DNA of 64,000 bases from Eumeta japonica (Eukaryota > Arthropoda > Insecta > Lepidoptera > Psychidae). Under the pieces are notes generated by a model. That model did no database searches and was not told the DNA's origin. It saw only the letters and a program-made list of their open reading frames with translations. Numbering within the stretch: the first letter of the stretch is position 1; every line of letters starts with the position of its first letter. A program made the translations under genes and the position numbers. The DNA lies in assembly GCA_005406025.1 (NCBI GenBank), contig BGZK01002060.1, forward strand, positions 18,301-82,300, given 5' to 3'. Below, in pieces: positions 26,001-38,282 of the stretch.

Positions 26001-29000
26001 TCATAAATTTTCGCGACATGGCCGTTATTTATCTGCACATTTAAGAGCGCGTTTAGATGCCGTGGAAATGTGTGCTTACGCGAGCGCTCTACTTCTCTCC
26101 ACAGATCTTGGTAATTATCTCTTTTATTTTAATAACCGATTACAATATACTTTATTGTAATCGGTTTTATTTATAATAAATAAATTTGGAATTGATGAAA
26201 AATAGATGACACAATATAAAACAAATGTTTGTGATGGAAGGGTCAATAGTGGGCACTTGAGGAAATTTTATGCGAATCAAATTGGTGACATAATGAAAGT
26301 TAGTAAATAAGAAAAGTGGGTAAGTAAGAATGAGAGTAAGTAAGAAAAGAAGAGAGATGACATCAGGAATAGGAACATGATGGGAATTGGGAATGGGATT
26401 AGGATTACGTTTAGTGTTGAAATTTAGTAAAGATCAAATTCTTGAAAAATTCTCTATATATGGCAAAAATATTTAATAAATAAGTCTACAATGAATATAG
26501 AGCAATCTATTTCATTAATTTATATTGCTGTTATGATGAAAAATATTTTCAAATGGAAAAAGGCCAAAACTCTATACATTAAACACACACACTAACATAC
26601 ACCAAAACAGACACAGTGTAATAATTAGAATTGAGTTTTTGCACATACAGACACTACGAAGATTAATATAAATAGGCCTAGTGAATTAAAAGTCAAGAAT
26701 AAGAATTAAAAAAATGGAATTGCATGCAAATATAGTAAAAGTGTTTTTAAAGGCACCTGTAGCAATAAAATTGAGTAAATACACAGCTTCCTTTCTCTGG
26801 TCATGTGACTCGCCCAGTATGGACAGTAATCTATCAACTAACAGGTCTATGCACTCTGCAGCGCCCAGGATCTTACAAATAGCTTGAAGCTCGTTTTCAC
26901 ATTTTGTATCTTGTAGGTGTTGCAACTTCCGCCATGGAGTTTTATCGTATTCTGACGTTTTTACATCTGTGATATATTAAATAAATATGAAAAAAACTGA
27001 AAAACAGATATTTATTAAAGATTTTACAACTTTGCTTAAAGGTGAAAAAAATAAAATAAAAAGTTAAATAAAAAATGTAATGCTGATTAATCTTATACTT
27101 TGAAAAGTTTAACAATTAATGTCACCTCTAACTCCGGGTAATTCCAATAAACTGACAGATGTATCCAGTTTCGCAGCTTCAATGAGTGTTTGACATAGAT
27201 CTTCCAATGTTTTATGAAGAGTCAATACACGGGTCAGTTGTTGCGGACGATCTTCATTTGACATTATGGTCAAATACCCATGTAACAGATGTAATGTTGC
27301 AAGTTTTCTATCACTATCTGCAAATAATTAGTAAAAAGCATTAAAATAAAAATTTATAACAAAAAGTTTTCCATTATTAAAATTGTTAACAACCACATAA
27401 ACATTAATTTTGCATAAATACTTAAGTTTTCTTATAAATCAATTTAATTTAGGTACTTTCTTAAATCAGATCCAATAGTACAAATCATAATTGAATATTT
27501 CTTCTGTGGTGTCAAATTTTTCTTGTTAATTTTTTATCTTTATATAAATATGTATATACCACACATACTTTCGTTATAAAAATGTCAATACAAATGTCAT
27601 CAATTTTACCAATATTATTCAAAATCCTAGGTAATAAAGCAATTGTGGCCTTGAAGTTCTCAGTTAGGCAGTCTAAAGTCTGATCCATACTTTTGTTCGG
27701 ATTATGGAAGTATTCATTTAAATACTGTTTACAGAGATCTGAAACTTCGGAACATTCATCTTTAGACAACGCTATAAGGAGATCCAATAAATAAGGAACT
27801 GATGGCTGCATAGTTCTGAAAAAAAAAAGATAAATTATATATGAATATTCTGAATTAGTATCAATCGATATATCAAGCAATATTCATATGATAGATATTA
27901 ATTATTACCGAAGAAGAACTTAAAACATTGAGATAGATGAAGAACTAGCTTTTTCTTTATCATTCTTTTCATAAATTTACAATGAAGAGATAGATTTTGG
28001 TTAGGTATTTAAGCTTCTATTTCACATCCTCTCGCATTTGTTTAAATAGTTTTCTACATTTAAACAGTTGATATGCACATTCAGATTATTATTTATTCAA
28101 GGAACATAAAAAAAATGTCAAATTTATTGTGCATGTGCAATAGATATTAATAAAATAGTTATGTTTAAAATATGAAACTCAAATAATTTCTTATTGAAAC
28201 CATAGCCTACAAGCACTGAGTTTTGACCTAATCAATTTCATAACTAAGAATTATTCATATCATTTCATTTACAGTTTATGTTCTATGGAATTATGGTCTT
28301 ATAACATCCTACTACTTTTGTTCACTATATGCAATACTGCTATTGTTATATTAATTTATAAACTGAAAGTACCAAAATAACTAGAGTTAATTTTACACAT
28401 CCCAATATTTGATGATGAACAAAATTAATTAAATCAATTCTTTTTTATATTCCGTATTGTTAGTAAAAATTTCATCTTCGACACTTAAGTTTTACTTTAC
28501 TTATAAAATCACTTAATTTTATTATACACCAAAAAAAAAGATGAATGAATCCAATTGTCTCACCTAGAACATTTTGTGAGAACAATACCGCAGTAAATGA
28601 CTAGTTCTTTCCTGACTCTCCCATGTTCATGAGTTTGTAAACACAAAAGGCTTTTGGTCACCAATTTGAGTTTATCTCCGGCCATTGCAAACCATTCTGG
28701 TGATCTTTTTTCCAACTTTTTCACTGCTTTAACTACAAATGAATTGTAAATTTTTATTGTTATTTCTCTTATTTAAAACAATGTCAAATGAAAAAGATGA
28801 TTAAGGTGAAAATTATTCAAAAAATAATAATAATAACCTTTCCTTTACACAGTGAATTAAATCAGTTAAGTACTGCAAGTATAGACTTGGTCAGAATGAA
28901 AATAATTTACCCTGGCTGCTTACTTCTGTATAATCCTCTCTAAAGTTCGTTTTTTCTTGGAACATTTTTAGGAAATCTTCTGTGGACACATCATCCTTTT

Positions 29001-32000
29001 CGTTTAAATGTTTGTCGCTCATAACTAAACGAACCAAACACGTGATTATTCTAGTGGCTATCTGTAAAAGGTTTCATTTCATATTTAAAATATTTCAGGT
29101 TTAAGTTGCAAAAGTTAAAGAATAGTATTATACAAAGAAAAAATATATTCCTTATTTGCTAACTACTCCCTTATTGTTTTATAATAAATAACACAAATAT
29201 CCATAAGTATCTACTATTTGAAAATTTTAAAACTTTATAACTGAATACCATTCTAAAATCCCATATGGTGGTATTTATACAGGTCAATTTCTGTCGTACG
29301 GCTAAGTCTCAATGTGGAAGTCAAAAGCTACTCTACTTCGGCATTTGAGATTTTAGTCACCCACTGTCCAGTCGATTTGCTATTTACATGGTTGATTTGT
29401 TACCACACTATGAAAATTACCCTACGTAAATAGCATATCAAGCAGAAAACCTTTGAAATGGGACCCCTTAATTGTTAGATCCCATCTCAAAAGTTTTCTT
29501 CCTGGATCATTAATCTCGCTTTGTATAAGGTATACTTTGCAGTACAGAACATTATCACACTTACAAATATTGACACTACTAGCAGTGCTAGTTTCGGTAT
29601 ATCTATAATGTAATAAATAAAAATAATAATATACAAGAAAAAATAGTGGACGAATGCATAAGTAAAGCTCTATTTCATAGCACCCGGCTATCGTGTGAGA
29701 TCACGTGATCTAGACGAGGTCCAAAATTTTTGCTAACATTTTTAGGTTTTTATTTACGATATTTTAATGAGTCTTTCGTAGTTTGAATCTATTTTGTTTA
29801 ATTTTTTTCTTTATTTTCATACTAAAAATATTAAAAACTCCTGCAAATCATTTAAAAAAAGATGTGTAAACATGATTATTAAAGTACCCACAATTTCCAG
29901 TTGTTAATAAACTTAATTTTATGATCCATGAAATGAACTTTAATTGAAAGTCTTGTGATTAAAAGTCAAAAGCAGACTATACGTGTAGCTACCGATGTAT
30001 AGACGTCTGAAACCCATTAATCTGTTTTCTTATGATAAAAAAAGTACTAACTTTACAAAAAAAAATCCCACCTGATGGACACAACATATATTAAACTTTC
30101 ATTGCTATATTAAGTTCAACTGTTTTTTAACCATTTAGACGTTAGCAACTACTTTGTTTTATAGAGGACAACCACATGAAGGGCAATACTAACCACTATG
30201 CCATAAAACTATGTTTTAGCAAATAAATCTTACAGTAATTTTATAACCAATTACTTATGATATCCTACTCATATCATAAATGCAAAAGTTTGTATCTATA
30301 TGTTTGGATGTTTGTTACTAAATCACGTTTTAATGGCTGAACAGAAATAGTTGAAACTTTGCAGTAATATAAGCTTTGCAGTAAATAACTTATACAACAG
30401 ATTATTCTGGTGTGTAAGTTATTTAGTGCAAAGCTTATATAAAAATTGTACATATATACATACATACAGGCTTACTTTATAAAGATACAATATTTTTACT
30501 AGCAGCATTGCTTGCATGATCGTAAAACGAATTCTTTACTCATGTCAATTGGTCATTAGTATCAACAATATTCAATAGAGCTTCAAGTTCAACATTGGTT
30601 CGAGATCAGAATAGGAGCAGAACCGGGATGAAGTATCAATGTAAGAGCGTTTTATAATAGGAAAAACAGTGGTAATATATGTTTTTGGTGTAACAATATG
30701 GGTTTTTCTGATATGAAATCAAAAATGGGACTGAGATGGGGTTTATTGTTGATATTATTATCGATTGATATAAAAGATGTAAAATTTTGTTGTATGTCTA
30801 TGCAGCAGGAGAGTTGTGGGCGAATTATGTATATTTTGAACAGAACTGAAATTTATATCAGAACCAGAATCAGAATCAAGTGTCACGACTGAAATTGAAA
30901 GAAGGAATAACATCGGAATCATGACACAGCTTGATTGATCGATATAAAAGATGAAAGAATTAATTCAATGTCCATGCAGGTGGAGCCATGGACAAAAGCT
31001 AATTGCAGAATAAACTCACGTAAAACAAAGTGATTGATCTTTGAATCTTAAAATTATTTGAGAACTAGGGATTCTAGTTTTTTTAAGTTTACTTTTCACA
31101 CTTTAAGTTTAAGCACTTTACATATGATACGAAACTGATATGAGGATGTTTATTTTTAATTTAAACTATAGATAGAAAAAAAAGAAATAATTTTCTTTCA
31201 ATAAAAGTTTGGTTATCAGAGGACTATGCAAGAATTGAAAAATTTGGCAGGTTGCACTAAAGGAAAAAATGCAACTCACAAATGTAAGCTCTAGGTTTTG
31301 ATAGATTATACATATATTATTCCTTGTCAAATCTTACGTATACTGGATTTGTTTTTGGTTTTTGCAATAACTCGATCATTCATGTAAATACTCTTTTTAC
31401 TCATCCAGAATAAACTGGGTTATCTATATAAACAAATATAAATAGTCTATCTGGTGGTAAATGTTAAATTTATGCCAACTACCCATTTTTAAAAATCAAT
31501 TATTTAATCAAGTTTTGTATGAAAATTTTGTAATATAAAAAATTAAAGGAAATCACTATAGTCAAGTTTTGTTGTGTTATAAGTTTCTTTTTATAAGAGG
31601 CAAAAAAACCATAATAGTATTGATATACAAAATCTGATTTCAACAAGTTCGAGTAGGGCAGTTCAAGAGCTGCAATGCGTAATTTTCATATGAGATTACA
31701 CAGTTGACTTTTTAGATATCCTAGTCTAATGTATAACACATATAGTTTATCTTACCACATTAACGGCAAATCCAGTGCTGTCAGAGCTAGTGGCAACGTC
31801 TTGTAATGCGCTAAGAACACCAGGTAAAATACTGGACAGCATATCCACCACTGCTATCTCTAGTTTTGCATCAGGTATTTTTTCATATATATCAGTCACA
31901 CTGTATTTGAGAGTTGTCAGTTCCATTACGCATCTAATAGCCGCTCCTCTGAAATATAACAAGAGATATAGATAGGTGTGTACATAAATGAATATTATTT

Positions 32001-35000
32001 TTTTATTATCAATCAATAGAATGTCACAAAAGCAAAGAAGTTACAAAAATTAGTCTGTCAATTTTAAAACAAACGATTAAAAATCCGAATGGGGTTAGCA
32101 TAAATCGCACAAACAGTTACATATGACCAATGAATATTTGAAAATTATATTTTATATGTTAAGTAGGTATATTTTAAATGAATTTTAATGCAATAAAGTT
32201 TGGCAATAATTTAAAGTTTTAGTTTTGTCATACAGGTTTATTACAATTTTTTCCTTTTGTTCTGATTTCAATAGAATATTTTGAAGGTAATTCTGAGATA
32301 AATCTTTACTTGAAAGTCTGATAGTTATGAAATATTACTTAGTAGAAGGTATTAATATTACACTTTTTTGTATAAGTAGATTACAAAATAAAATATGACT
32401 CAAAAAGTAAATTTTGCGTTTTTTGTAGTTACGCCCTATCTGCATGAAGCCCTCAATATGTGGAATAACATTTATAATATGTCAAATTTGAACAGATTTG
32501 TTGAAAGCTAACACTAATTGTAATTACTTATTATATTAATTTTATCTTACTTTAAAACACGCCATTTTTCTAATTTAGCAATATGCACAACTATGAAAAT
32601 ACTTTGGGCGAGGAGTGGAGTGTGCTTCTTAACAATGGTCACCCTTATCCTGTCGTCTAATTGTTTCATTACAGTACTAAGACAATTGACAATACTCATT
32701 TTCAATTCTTCTGGCACTTGTGCCACTGAAAAATTAAATATATTAAAATTAATCAAAGAATACATAATAAATATGAGAAAACATTTAATTACTATATTAT
32801 TTTAGTTACAATAATTCTGTAAACATGCTTCAATGTTAAAGCATTGATTATATTTCTAATATATTATATAATTTATTTTAATATAAATAGATTTTAAATC
32901 TTGATTTAATTGATAGGTTACGTTTATTACTTTATTTAAACTTAACAATACTATTTTTCTTTATATTTATTTATCAGTTTGAAGTAAATAATGAATATTC
33001 ACAGTTAAAATTTAATTTAGCTATATTGCTATAGACCCTATTCTTTTTGAAAGAAAATTAAATATAAGGCACATACCCATGCCAGGCTGATTTTTATCAA
33101 ATATCAATGAAAGTAAACAGTTGTGATATTTAACAAAAACTTCTGATGTTGTAACTGTTACCATTTCTATAACTTTGGTCATAGTATCCACAAGATTTCT
33201 CTGCAATTCATATCTTTTTCTGCAAGAAATACATTAAGCATTATTACTTTATCTTTTTATCAACAGAAAGGTCCTTACTATGTATATAAAAATTATATTA
33301 TGTATCTATGTAAAAATTACTACAGTATGAAATCGATCATACATCTTTCAACAAATATTCATAATTTCCTTCTTTTTTAGAACAACTTTGCCAAAGTAAC
33401 TATAACAAAAGCATATTATTGAAAATATACTAATAACTAATATAGAAACAACCCTAATAAATGCTTGGTCAGATGCAAGCGCGGGCGAGGTTGGAAATGG
33501 CTTTTTTTGTCAGGGTCGATGGTAACAACTCACTCATTTTGGTTAGAAATAAAAACTTCTCGTTAAATCTGTTGTAGGCCTTTTGCCGTTTTTCTAACTC
33601 AGACACGAGTCTATTTATGAGAACGAGAAACGTGTTAACCCTGAAAGTTTCACTCTCAATCATTGAAATAATTTCTTCAGATGTTCCATCAAATCTTTTT
33701 TTCTTGTTGGTTGCCTTTTCTTCGAAATACTTGAAATTGCCTCATTCAGCTACGAAAAACTTGTGAAGTGATTTGTAAAGATCGGTAACGGTGATCAAAT
33801 CTACGGTGGAAGCCTGAATTTGAACATTCGCTTTGTTTATTCTATCCAAAAAAAAAAACATTCCACACAACAACCATTACCACCTTTCCAGTTTCTTCAA
33901 ATTCAAAAGTATTCCCGCCGCTGCTTGTCGCATTACAGGCTTTTCGGTACAATCATCTTTGATTGATTTCAAAGTCTTAAGAACTTCGTGCCAAGAATCT
34001 CCCAAACTTTTACACTCGTCCTCTTTCGGTGACCAACGTGTCAGATTCACTCTCTTCAAGGTTTTGCCTTTCCAAATTTCACTCATTCATTTAAGCCAGT
34101 GTTGTGTCGAGCTTAGATAAAAAAAACATAAATTTCCTGTAACATTATGAAAAAGCGACAAGCTTCTGTACACGATTCAACAACCACAGTTGCCACTAAA
34201 TTCAAAGAATGGGCAGAACAAGGCACGTAAAATGCAAACTGTGCTTGGTTTCGAATTTTTGCCTGTAAGCCATTGTACATACCAAACATGATCGCGGCAT
34301 TATCATATGACTATCCATGACAGTCTTCAATATTTATGCCCAGTGTTTCAAGTTCCGAAATCATGAAAAACATATAATAATAATTTTTTTATATTTCTGT
34401 AAGATAAAAATTTTTGGGCCAAATATGCCACTCTCTAAAATTTGCCGCCCCAGACTCCAGCCTACTCAGCCTACTGGTAAATCCGCCACTGGCTAAGGTT
34501 AGTGTCATTGCTAGTAATAGAAAGTAGTTTAGTTTTTGCATCTTTTTGAAGATGCAAAAACTAAGAATTGCCTGCATGTCATCTACTGTTTTTATTCTGT
34601 GTTCCTGTTCTGTTTTTATTTTGTTTATTTAACCGAGCTGTTTTAGATAAAATTGCTTTTAAAAATACAATTAGCTAGACTCAAATTTCCAAATGAAATT
34701 GATGCAAGGTAAGTCATCAGTCATGTATTCGCAATAAGTAATCTAATTGTTATATACTGTTTATATCCCTAACTAAAATCAAATAATTATTGACTAATAT
34801 CAAATTAGACAGAAAGCGGCATTGCATTATATTCATATTTATATCAAGTAGGATGATCACAAATTCTGAATTAATTAATTAATTTGTTTATTTATTCCCA
34901 TAGTATTTACTCATGACATATGCACCATGTGATATTAAAACAAAACATGTTGTATTTAATGAAAACTATCAGTGACATATCAAAAGTGGAATAATTTTTT

Positions 35001-38000
35001 GCTTTTGAAATGTCACTGATAGTTTTCAATACCTGGATAGCGAACAGACAAAGTGTGTAAAAGACAAAATTTGTATATATAAATTTAAAAGTTTATATTG
35101 ATACATATTGCAAAACTCAACATCTCTCTCTATGTCCGTTTCATGCGAGAACCGCTTATCCAAAGTACATGGCTTTTAATTCAAACCATTTATCTGGCCA
35201 AGTTATAGGATATATTTACTAACAAAGAGTAATGTATAATACGAAATAAGCACTAATGATAATTATCGTAAAAAAGATGCTTTTGGGGCACTTAAGTAGT
35301 TTACACTGAGTAAATCATCAAAGATATAAATAATTATTTACTACAGAATTGTAGTTCTTCAAAAGACCTATAAAAAAGTTCATAATAGCATGTCTACCTT
35401 CTAAGAATGAATAACAAGCATTTTTGTCCTTGATTTAATACACAGCCATACAAAGAGTGTTGTACACAAAGAGGCCTTGATATAAATAAAATAATAAAAC
35501 TAATGCAACAGTTCAATGTTAATATAGGAGAAATGTTACCTGCTATTATGGTATATTGGGTCGGAGAAAAAGGTTTTTCATATTTTATAAGTAAAAAGTT
35601 GCAGTAAAATCTCTTTAGATGTGCTGTTTGTATCTGGCTAATTTTGATACCATTAAATAGAAGACATTTTAAAAAAAGAAAAATAAAAAGTAAAATGAGT
35701 GTTCCACCATTTTTATATTGTTTTTCTTGCCACTAAAATGAGTGAATCTAATACAGGAATTTGATACATTTTTAATTTTTATTACAAAAAATGGAAAAAT
35801 TCAACATAAGTAACGATAAAAATTTGTGACTTTTATGGACTTGATGTAGTGTCGGTAAGAGTAAGTACAAGACTGGTTCAAGCATTTTCAGTCCATTAAT
35901 TTTGATGTTATAGATGAACCTTGCTCTGGTAGACCTCTTACTGATAAAGTCGATGCCATTTTGGAAAGAGTTGAGCAATATCTGCATATTAGTTCTTAAG
36001 ACATTGTTGAAAAGCTGGGATTAACCACAAAATAGTATTGATCCATTTGAAAAAAGCTGGGTATACAAAAAAGCTTGAAACTTGGGTCCCACATTTGATT
36101 ACTGGTGATGAAAAATGTATTACAATAAGAAAATGCAAAAAAGATAATGATCAAAAAACAAACAAACTCCACAGGCTATAGCGACACCTGGATTAACTCG
36201 CAATAAGTTGTGCTATGTATATGGTGAGATTGGATAGGTATTATTCATTATGAACTTTTACCACAGGGCAAAAGCATCATTTCAGATTTCTACTGCCAAC
36301 AGAGGATGACACTCAAATAAGAAATAGAAAAAAAATGGTCAGAATTGACCAACAGAAAGGTGTGGTTTATCATCATGATAATGCCAGACCACACAAATCT
36401 TTAACCATTCCGCAAGTATTGAGACAATTTGGTTGGAAAGTGTTAATGCATCCACCACATAGCTCTGACCTTGCACTCTCAGATTTTCACCTGTTTTGGC
36501 TTCTTCAGATTTATTTAGTGTTAATATCAAGAGAGGACTGTCAAAACAACTTGCCTCAGTTTTTTGATCAGAAGTCCCAAAAATGTCTACAGTAATGGAA
36601 TTATTTCACTACCTACAAAATGGCAACAAGTTATTGAACAAAATATATTATAATCAAATGCAAATTAAACATTATGAAAAATTATCTTGAATTTGAATAT
36701 AAAGTATGTAAAAACTTTTCCCCTTGACCCTATATTATGCTACTATTGAACATGAAGCATCAATTAATTATATCAATATATTATTGACTTATAATTAACC
36801 TATGTATCTATGCCATCAACTTAGCATGATCCATATTAAAGTGAGGTATGCAGTTAGGTCAATTTAATAATATGAAGGAAATTTTCATGTTCATCAAATA
36901 TCACATTTTTAGTATATATCTCTTTATTTAAGTTTTTAATATTCCTCTAATTTGTAAAAGTTCATACCACGATAGTGTAAATATTTTAGATTTCTATGAA
37001 TGGATAAAGTGGAAAAACTTGTAACTTTATGAAATTGCTGCTATATCATATACAAATTCGTTAAATTATGCAACTTTTTCATAACTATTAGTATTGTGAG
37101 GTATAGTTTTAGAGCTGTAATGAGTTAAAGTTGAGAAAATTCTATGCTGACTGGAAAAAACTATAAAATAAAAAATAAAGCATCTAATGCACAATAAACA
37201 ATTACATTATTTTGTTTTTCCAAAAGAAGCAGATTTATTTATTAAATAACAATTATTATTTAAATTAAATTGATAACTTTATTATTAACTTTTCTTATAA
37301 AGCAACTAAGGCTCAGACAATTTTACCATAGTGGAAAAAGACAATCCAAACTTTGATAGCTTCATATTTTTTGGTTTTGTCTGCTACATAATAATATATA
37401 ATGCAATTGGAAATATGTATGAAAAAGTTGGATTATTTGTGGGTAGAAATACAATTTTAGTCTTGAAATGCACAATTTTACATACCCAAAATTTTCCATC
37501 TCAAATAGAAAACCTATATTGATGTAATTTATGAACTCATTATAGATGGCATGAACGTTATGACAAAAAATTTTTTTTGGAGATTTTTGAAACATCATAT
37601 CACAACATAGGTTTTCAAAAACTTTTTCTTTTAGAATGAGTTACAATAAAACTAAGCATGAATTCTTCTCATTAGAGAATGTTTCTATAAATATATGGGT
37701 AATCCTCTGCTATCTGGATATGTTCTATTTAGGAGGGTATCAACTTTTTGCTAGTCAAAAATTATTAGTTAATAAATTACATTTAGGTACAAGGATTATT
37801 TTGTTATATTTATGTTTGAATTAGTGGATATTCGTTTATAGTTATTTTCTTATAAAAAGAACGTAATGAAAAATTATTGTCGTAAAGGACAAAATAGAAA
37901 TAATAGAGGAGTAGAACTGTGTAATTATTGATCATAAGTTTCAAATATATCTTTGTATTGCTCATTTGGTAGCACTTTGCCTGAGTAATTAAACATTTCT

Positions 38001-38282
38001 CGGTTTTTCACAAACATGTATTTAAAACATTCAGTACCTAAATCCTAACATCTTAATATGAAAATTGATTACAATAGAAAAAAATACGTACGTGGATTCA
38101 GCTGATTTTAGATGGCTTACAATTGGAAATAATAGATAAAGTTGCATTTCTTGAATAGTGTCCTTTCGTATATTTTTCAGTGCAGTTAAAAACGAAGATA
38201 ATGTATCTGGAGAAGGGTCCACCATTACAGCATCACAAAGAGGTTTCACAGAAGAAAACGCTATCTTTAAGTGAGGATTCAT
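11098..38282 (-). CDS. TTI1: TELO2-interacting protein 1 homolog, complete gene, 17 exons
   Basis: TTI1 is the HEAT-repeat scaffold of the TTT complex (TELO2-TTI1-TTI2) that, with HSP90, matures PIKK kinases such as mTOR, ATM and ATR. CDS exons from 5' to 3': 38282-38092, 33219-33077, 32725-32551, 31948-31756, 29061-28911, 28732-28564, 27815-27592, 27317-27126, 26966-26757, 22911-22741, 21885-21658, 20389-20247, 18111-18016, 17245-16915, 14687-14387, 13097-12869, 11304-11098. Every join is GT-AG and phase-compatible; the sum is 3354 nt, or 1117 codons, close to the ~1090 residues of vertebrate TTI1. Conserved segments include KRYELQRNLVDTM, LATLHLLHGYL, LLVDRLLSILGE, ICAVAQACGHKDV, HEDELLPLVHLAWAPLV and EVLPKIYKF. 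Exon 14 encodes the usual acidic Glu/Asp/Lys-rich linker before the C-terminal HEAT block. The one weak splice call is the donor of exon 7 (GTATTG after 27592). Confidence 0.95.
13260..13760 (-). mobile_element. Non-LTR retrotransposon (LINE) 3' part, in TTI1 intron
   Basis: The minus-strand reading (13338-13700 and slightly upstream) gives a typical LINE polyprotein tail with EMRSLRSMCRVSRKDRCRNS, RCGLKEDVVTRVERGMLRWF and GHLERMNES. This is a motif series common in lepidopteran LINE proteins. An in-frame stop near the start and changes at the end show decay. It occupies most of the intron between TTI1 exons 15 and 16, next to an inverted upstream piece of the same kind of element. Confidence 0.8.
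13770..14190 (+). mobile_element. LINE reverse-transcriptase fragment, inverted relative to its neighbour
   Basis: Across shifting frames the plus strand reads ARIRINEVYTDWFDKHKGIK, then a decayed catalytic block (YVDDQ-like, near 13958), then a CELQEMVTRMNDSV helix and KVMVFERGESSTEYDIYIKG. This is the part of a LINE protein that lies upstream of the segment found at 13260-13760 on the other strand. Frameshifts and stops show it is dead. Confidence 0.75.
15480..16100 (-). other. Unassigned coding-like patch in TTI1 intron 14
   Basis: A 141-codon minus-strand frame (16098-15673) ends in a stretch containing LPQLPNKFDIYHRHKEYRLP and FENDSYRRLRG. A pyrimidine-rich AG precedes it (near 15810-15828) and a GTAGGG follows its end. 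A second GC-richer piece lies at 15500-15590. I recognise no family. It could be a decayed repeat or chance, and there is no firm gene model. Confidence 0.25.
18371..18868. mobile_element. Pogo/Tigger-type MITE, complete, in TTI1 intron
   Basis: Inverted termini CAGTGGAATCTCAATAACTC at 18371 and its near-inverse ending at 18868 are flanked by TA. The ~498-bp copy has no transposase frame. The partial copy at 1-136 shares its terminus and subterminal 'aagtcgaaatcctcagtaagtcg' region. Confidence 0.85.
19285..19405 (+). mobile_element. mariner transposase fragment, in TTI1 intron
   Basis: About 120 bases match the C-terminal part of the mariner copy at 35556: the '...ttttcacctgtttcggtttcttcagaat' block encoding FHLFRFLQN-like residues, followed by 'agttaacaacaagagaggatt'. 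No termini or reading frame survive. Confidence 0.65.
20795..21465. repeat. Probable transposon with iterated TGTTGATCA motifs, in TTI1 intron
   Basis: The word TGTTGATCA or near variants occurs near 20799, 20817 and 21213 on the plus strand, and its inverse TGATCAACA near 21277, 21426 and 21452. The switch in orientation about the middle is what subterminal transposase-binding repeats look like. Exact ends are not defined. Confidence 0.4.
22984..23753. repeat. Non-autonomous element with TTCCCGCTAA inverted ends, in TTI1 intron
   Basis: The left end reads AACTTCCCGCTAA and the right end TTAGCGGGAATTTT. Inside are two tandem ~120-160-bp units (near 23345-23460 and 23505-23620), each with GGCTTGACC, CACGCCGATTGCCGCAAACC and a GTTGATTxGTTTGTG segment, plus a GT-rich run near 23110-23160. 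There is no coding capacity. The family is common in insects, but I cannot name its superfamily. Confidence 0.65.
24585..24790. repeat. Lepidopteran 'actagct-gcccgcg' dispersed repeat, fragment
   Basis: It starts ATTACTAGCTCTTGCCCACG followed by a 'cgccagcgtcgac' stretch, and ends in a run of GTCAGTCAGTCAGT. Related ends lie at 41674 and, inverted, at 56310-56357. It abuts the MITE at 24796. Confidence 0.55.
24796..25613. mobile_element. Tc1/mariner-type MITE with ~100-bp inverted ends, in TTI1 intron
   Basis: The left end CAGAATGGAATCGATCATGC and the right end (inverse of CAGTATGGAATCGATAATGC) are each flanked by TA. The arms extend through 'ccttcttttttag...actttgccaaa' and into GC-richer inner parts (about 24955-25030 and 25400-25490) that are also roughly inverted. 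No transposase frame is seen. A one-ended fragment of the family lies at 33323. Confidence 0.75.
30283..30441. repeat. Dispersed-repeat fragment with inverted repeat, in TTI1 intron
   Basis: The text 'aaaagtttgtatctatatgtttggatgtttgtta' is typical of common lepidopteran repeats. The following 30367-30441 forms a hairpin with ~26-bp imperfect arms around TATAAGCTTTGCAGTAAATA. Confidence 0.5.
33323..33468. mobile_element. One end of the 24796-type MITE, in TTI1 intron
   Basis: CAGTATGAAATCGATCATAC follows TA and continues through the same subterminal region as the element at 24796 for about 145 bases, then joins directly to a hAT remnant. Its second end was not found. Confidence 0.6.
33469..34493 (-). 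mobile_element. hAT transposon remnant (ZMYM1/hAT-like transposase), in TTI1 intron
   Basis: The element begins on the minus strand at 34493 with CAGTGGCGGATTTACCAGTA, a characteristic hAT terminus, followed by a GGGGCGGCAAATTTTAGAGA-type region. It then reads ISELETLGINIEDCHG, SYDNAAIMFGMYNGLQAKI and FYVPCSAHSLNLV (about 34370-34150), next LTRWSPKEDECKSL (34086-33877), then FRVNTFLVLINRLVSELEKR (33663-33469). This order matches hAT-type proteins related to zinc-finger MYM-type 1. Internal stops and frame changes show it is inactive. The 3' end is missing. Confidence 0.8.
34961..35027. repeat. Hairpin with ~26-bp arms, in TTI1 intron
   Basis: GAAAACTATCAGTGACATAT is matched by its near-perfect inverse at the other end, around a ~15-bp loop. 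This is probably a tiny foldback MITE. Confidence 0.65.
35556..36732 (+). mobile_element. mariner-family (DD34D) element, near full length, inactive
   Basis: The 1.18-kb copy is flanked by TA and has related termini: TTGGGTCGGAGAAAAAGG at the left and the inverse of TAGGGTCAAGGGGAAAAG at the right. The transposase remnant starts with MSES near 35737 and keeps GDEK (near 36110), YHHDNARPH and HPPHSSDLALSDFHLF (36335-36595), so the three expected catalytic Asp positions are present. The frame is broken by stops and shifts, including the start region. It lies in the long first intron of TTI1. Confidence 0.88.

Noticed and set aside
33833..34120. Plus-strand 95-codon frame
   Set aside because: It is antisense to the hAT transposase remnant on the minus strand.
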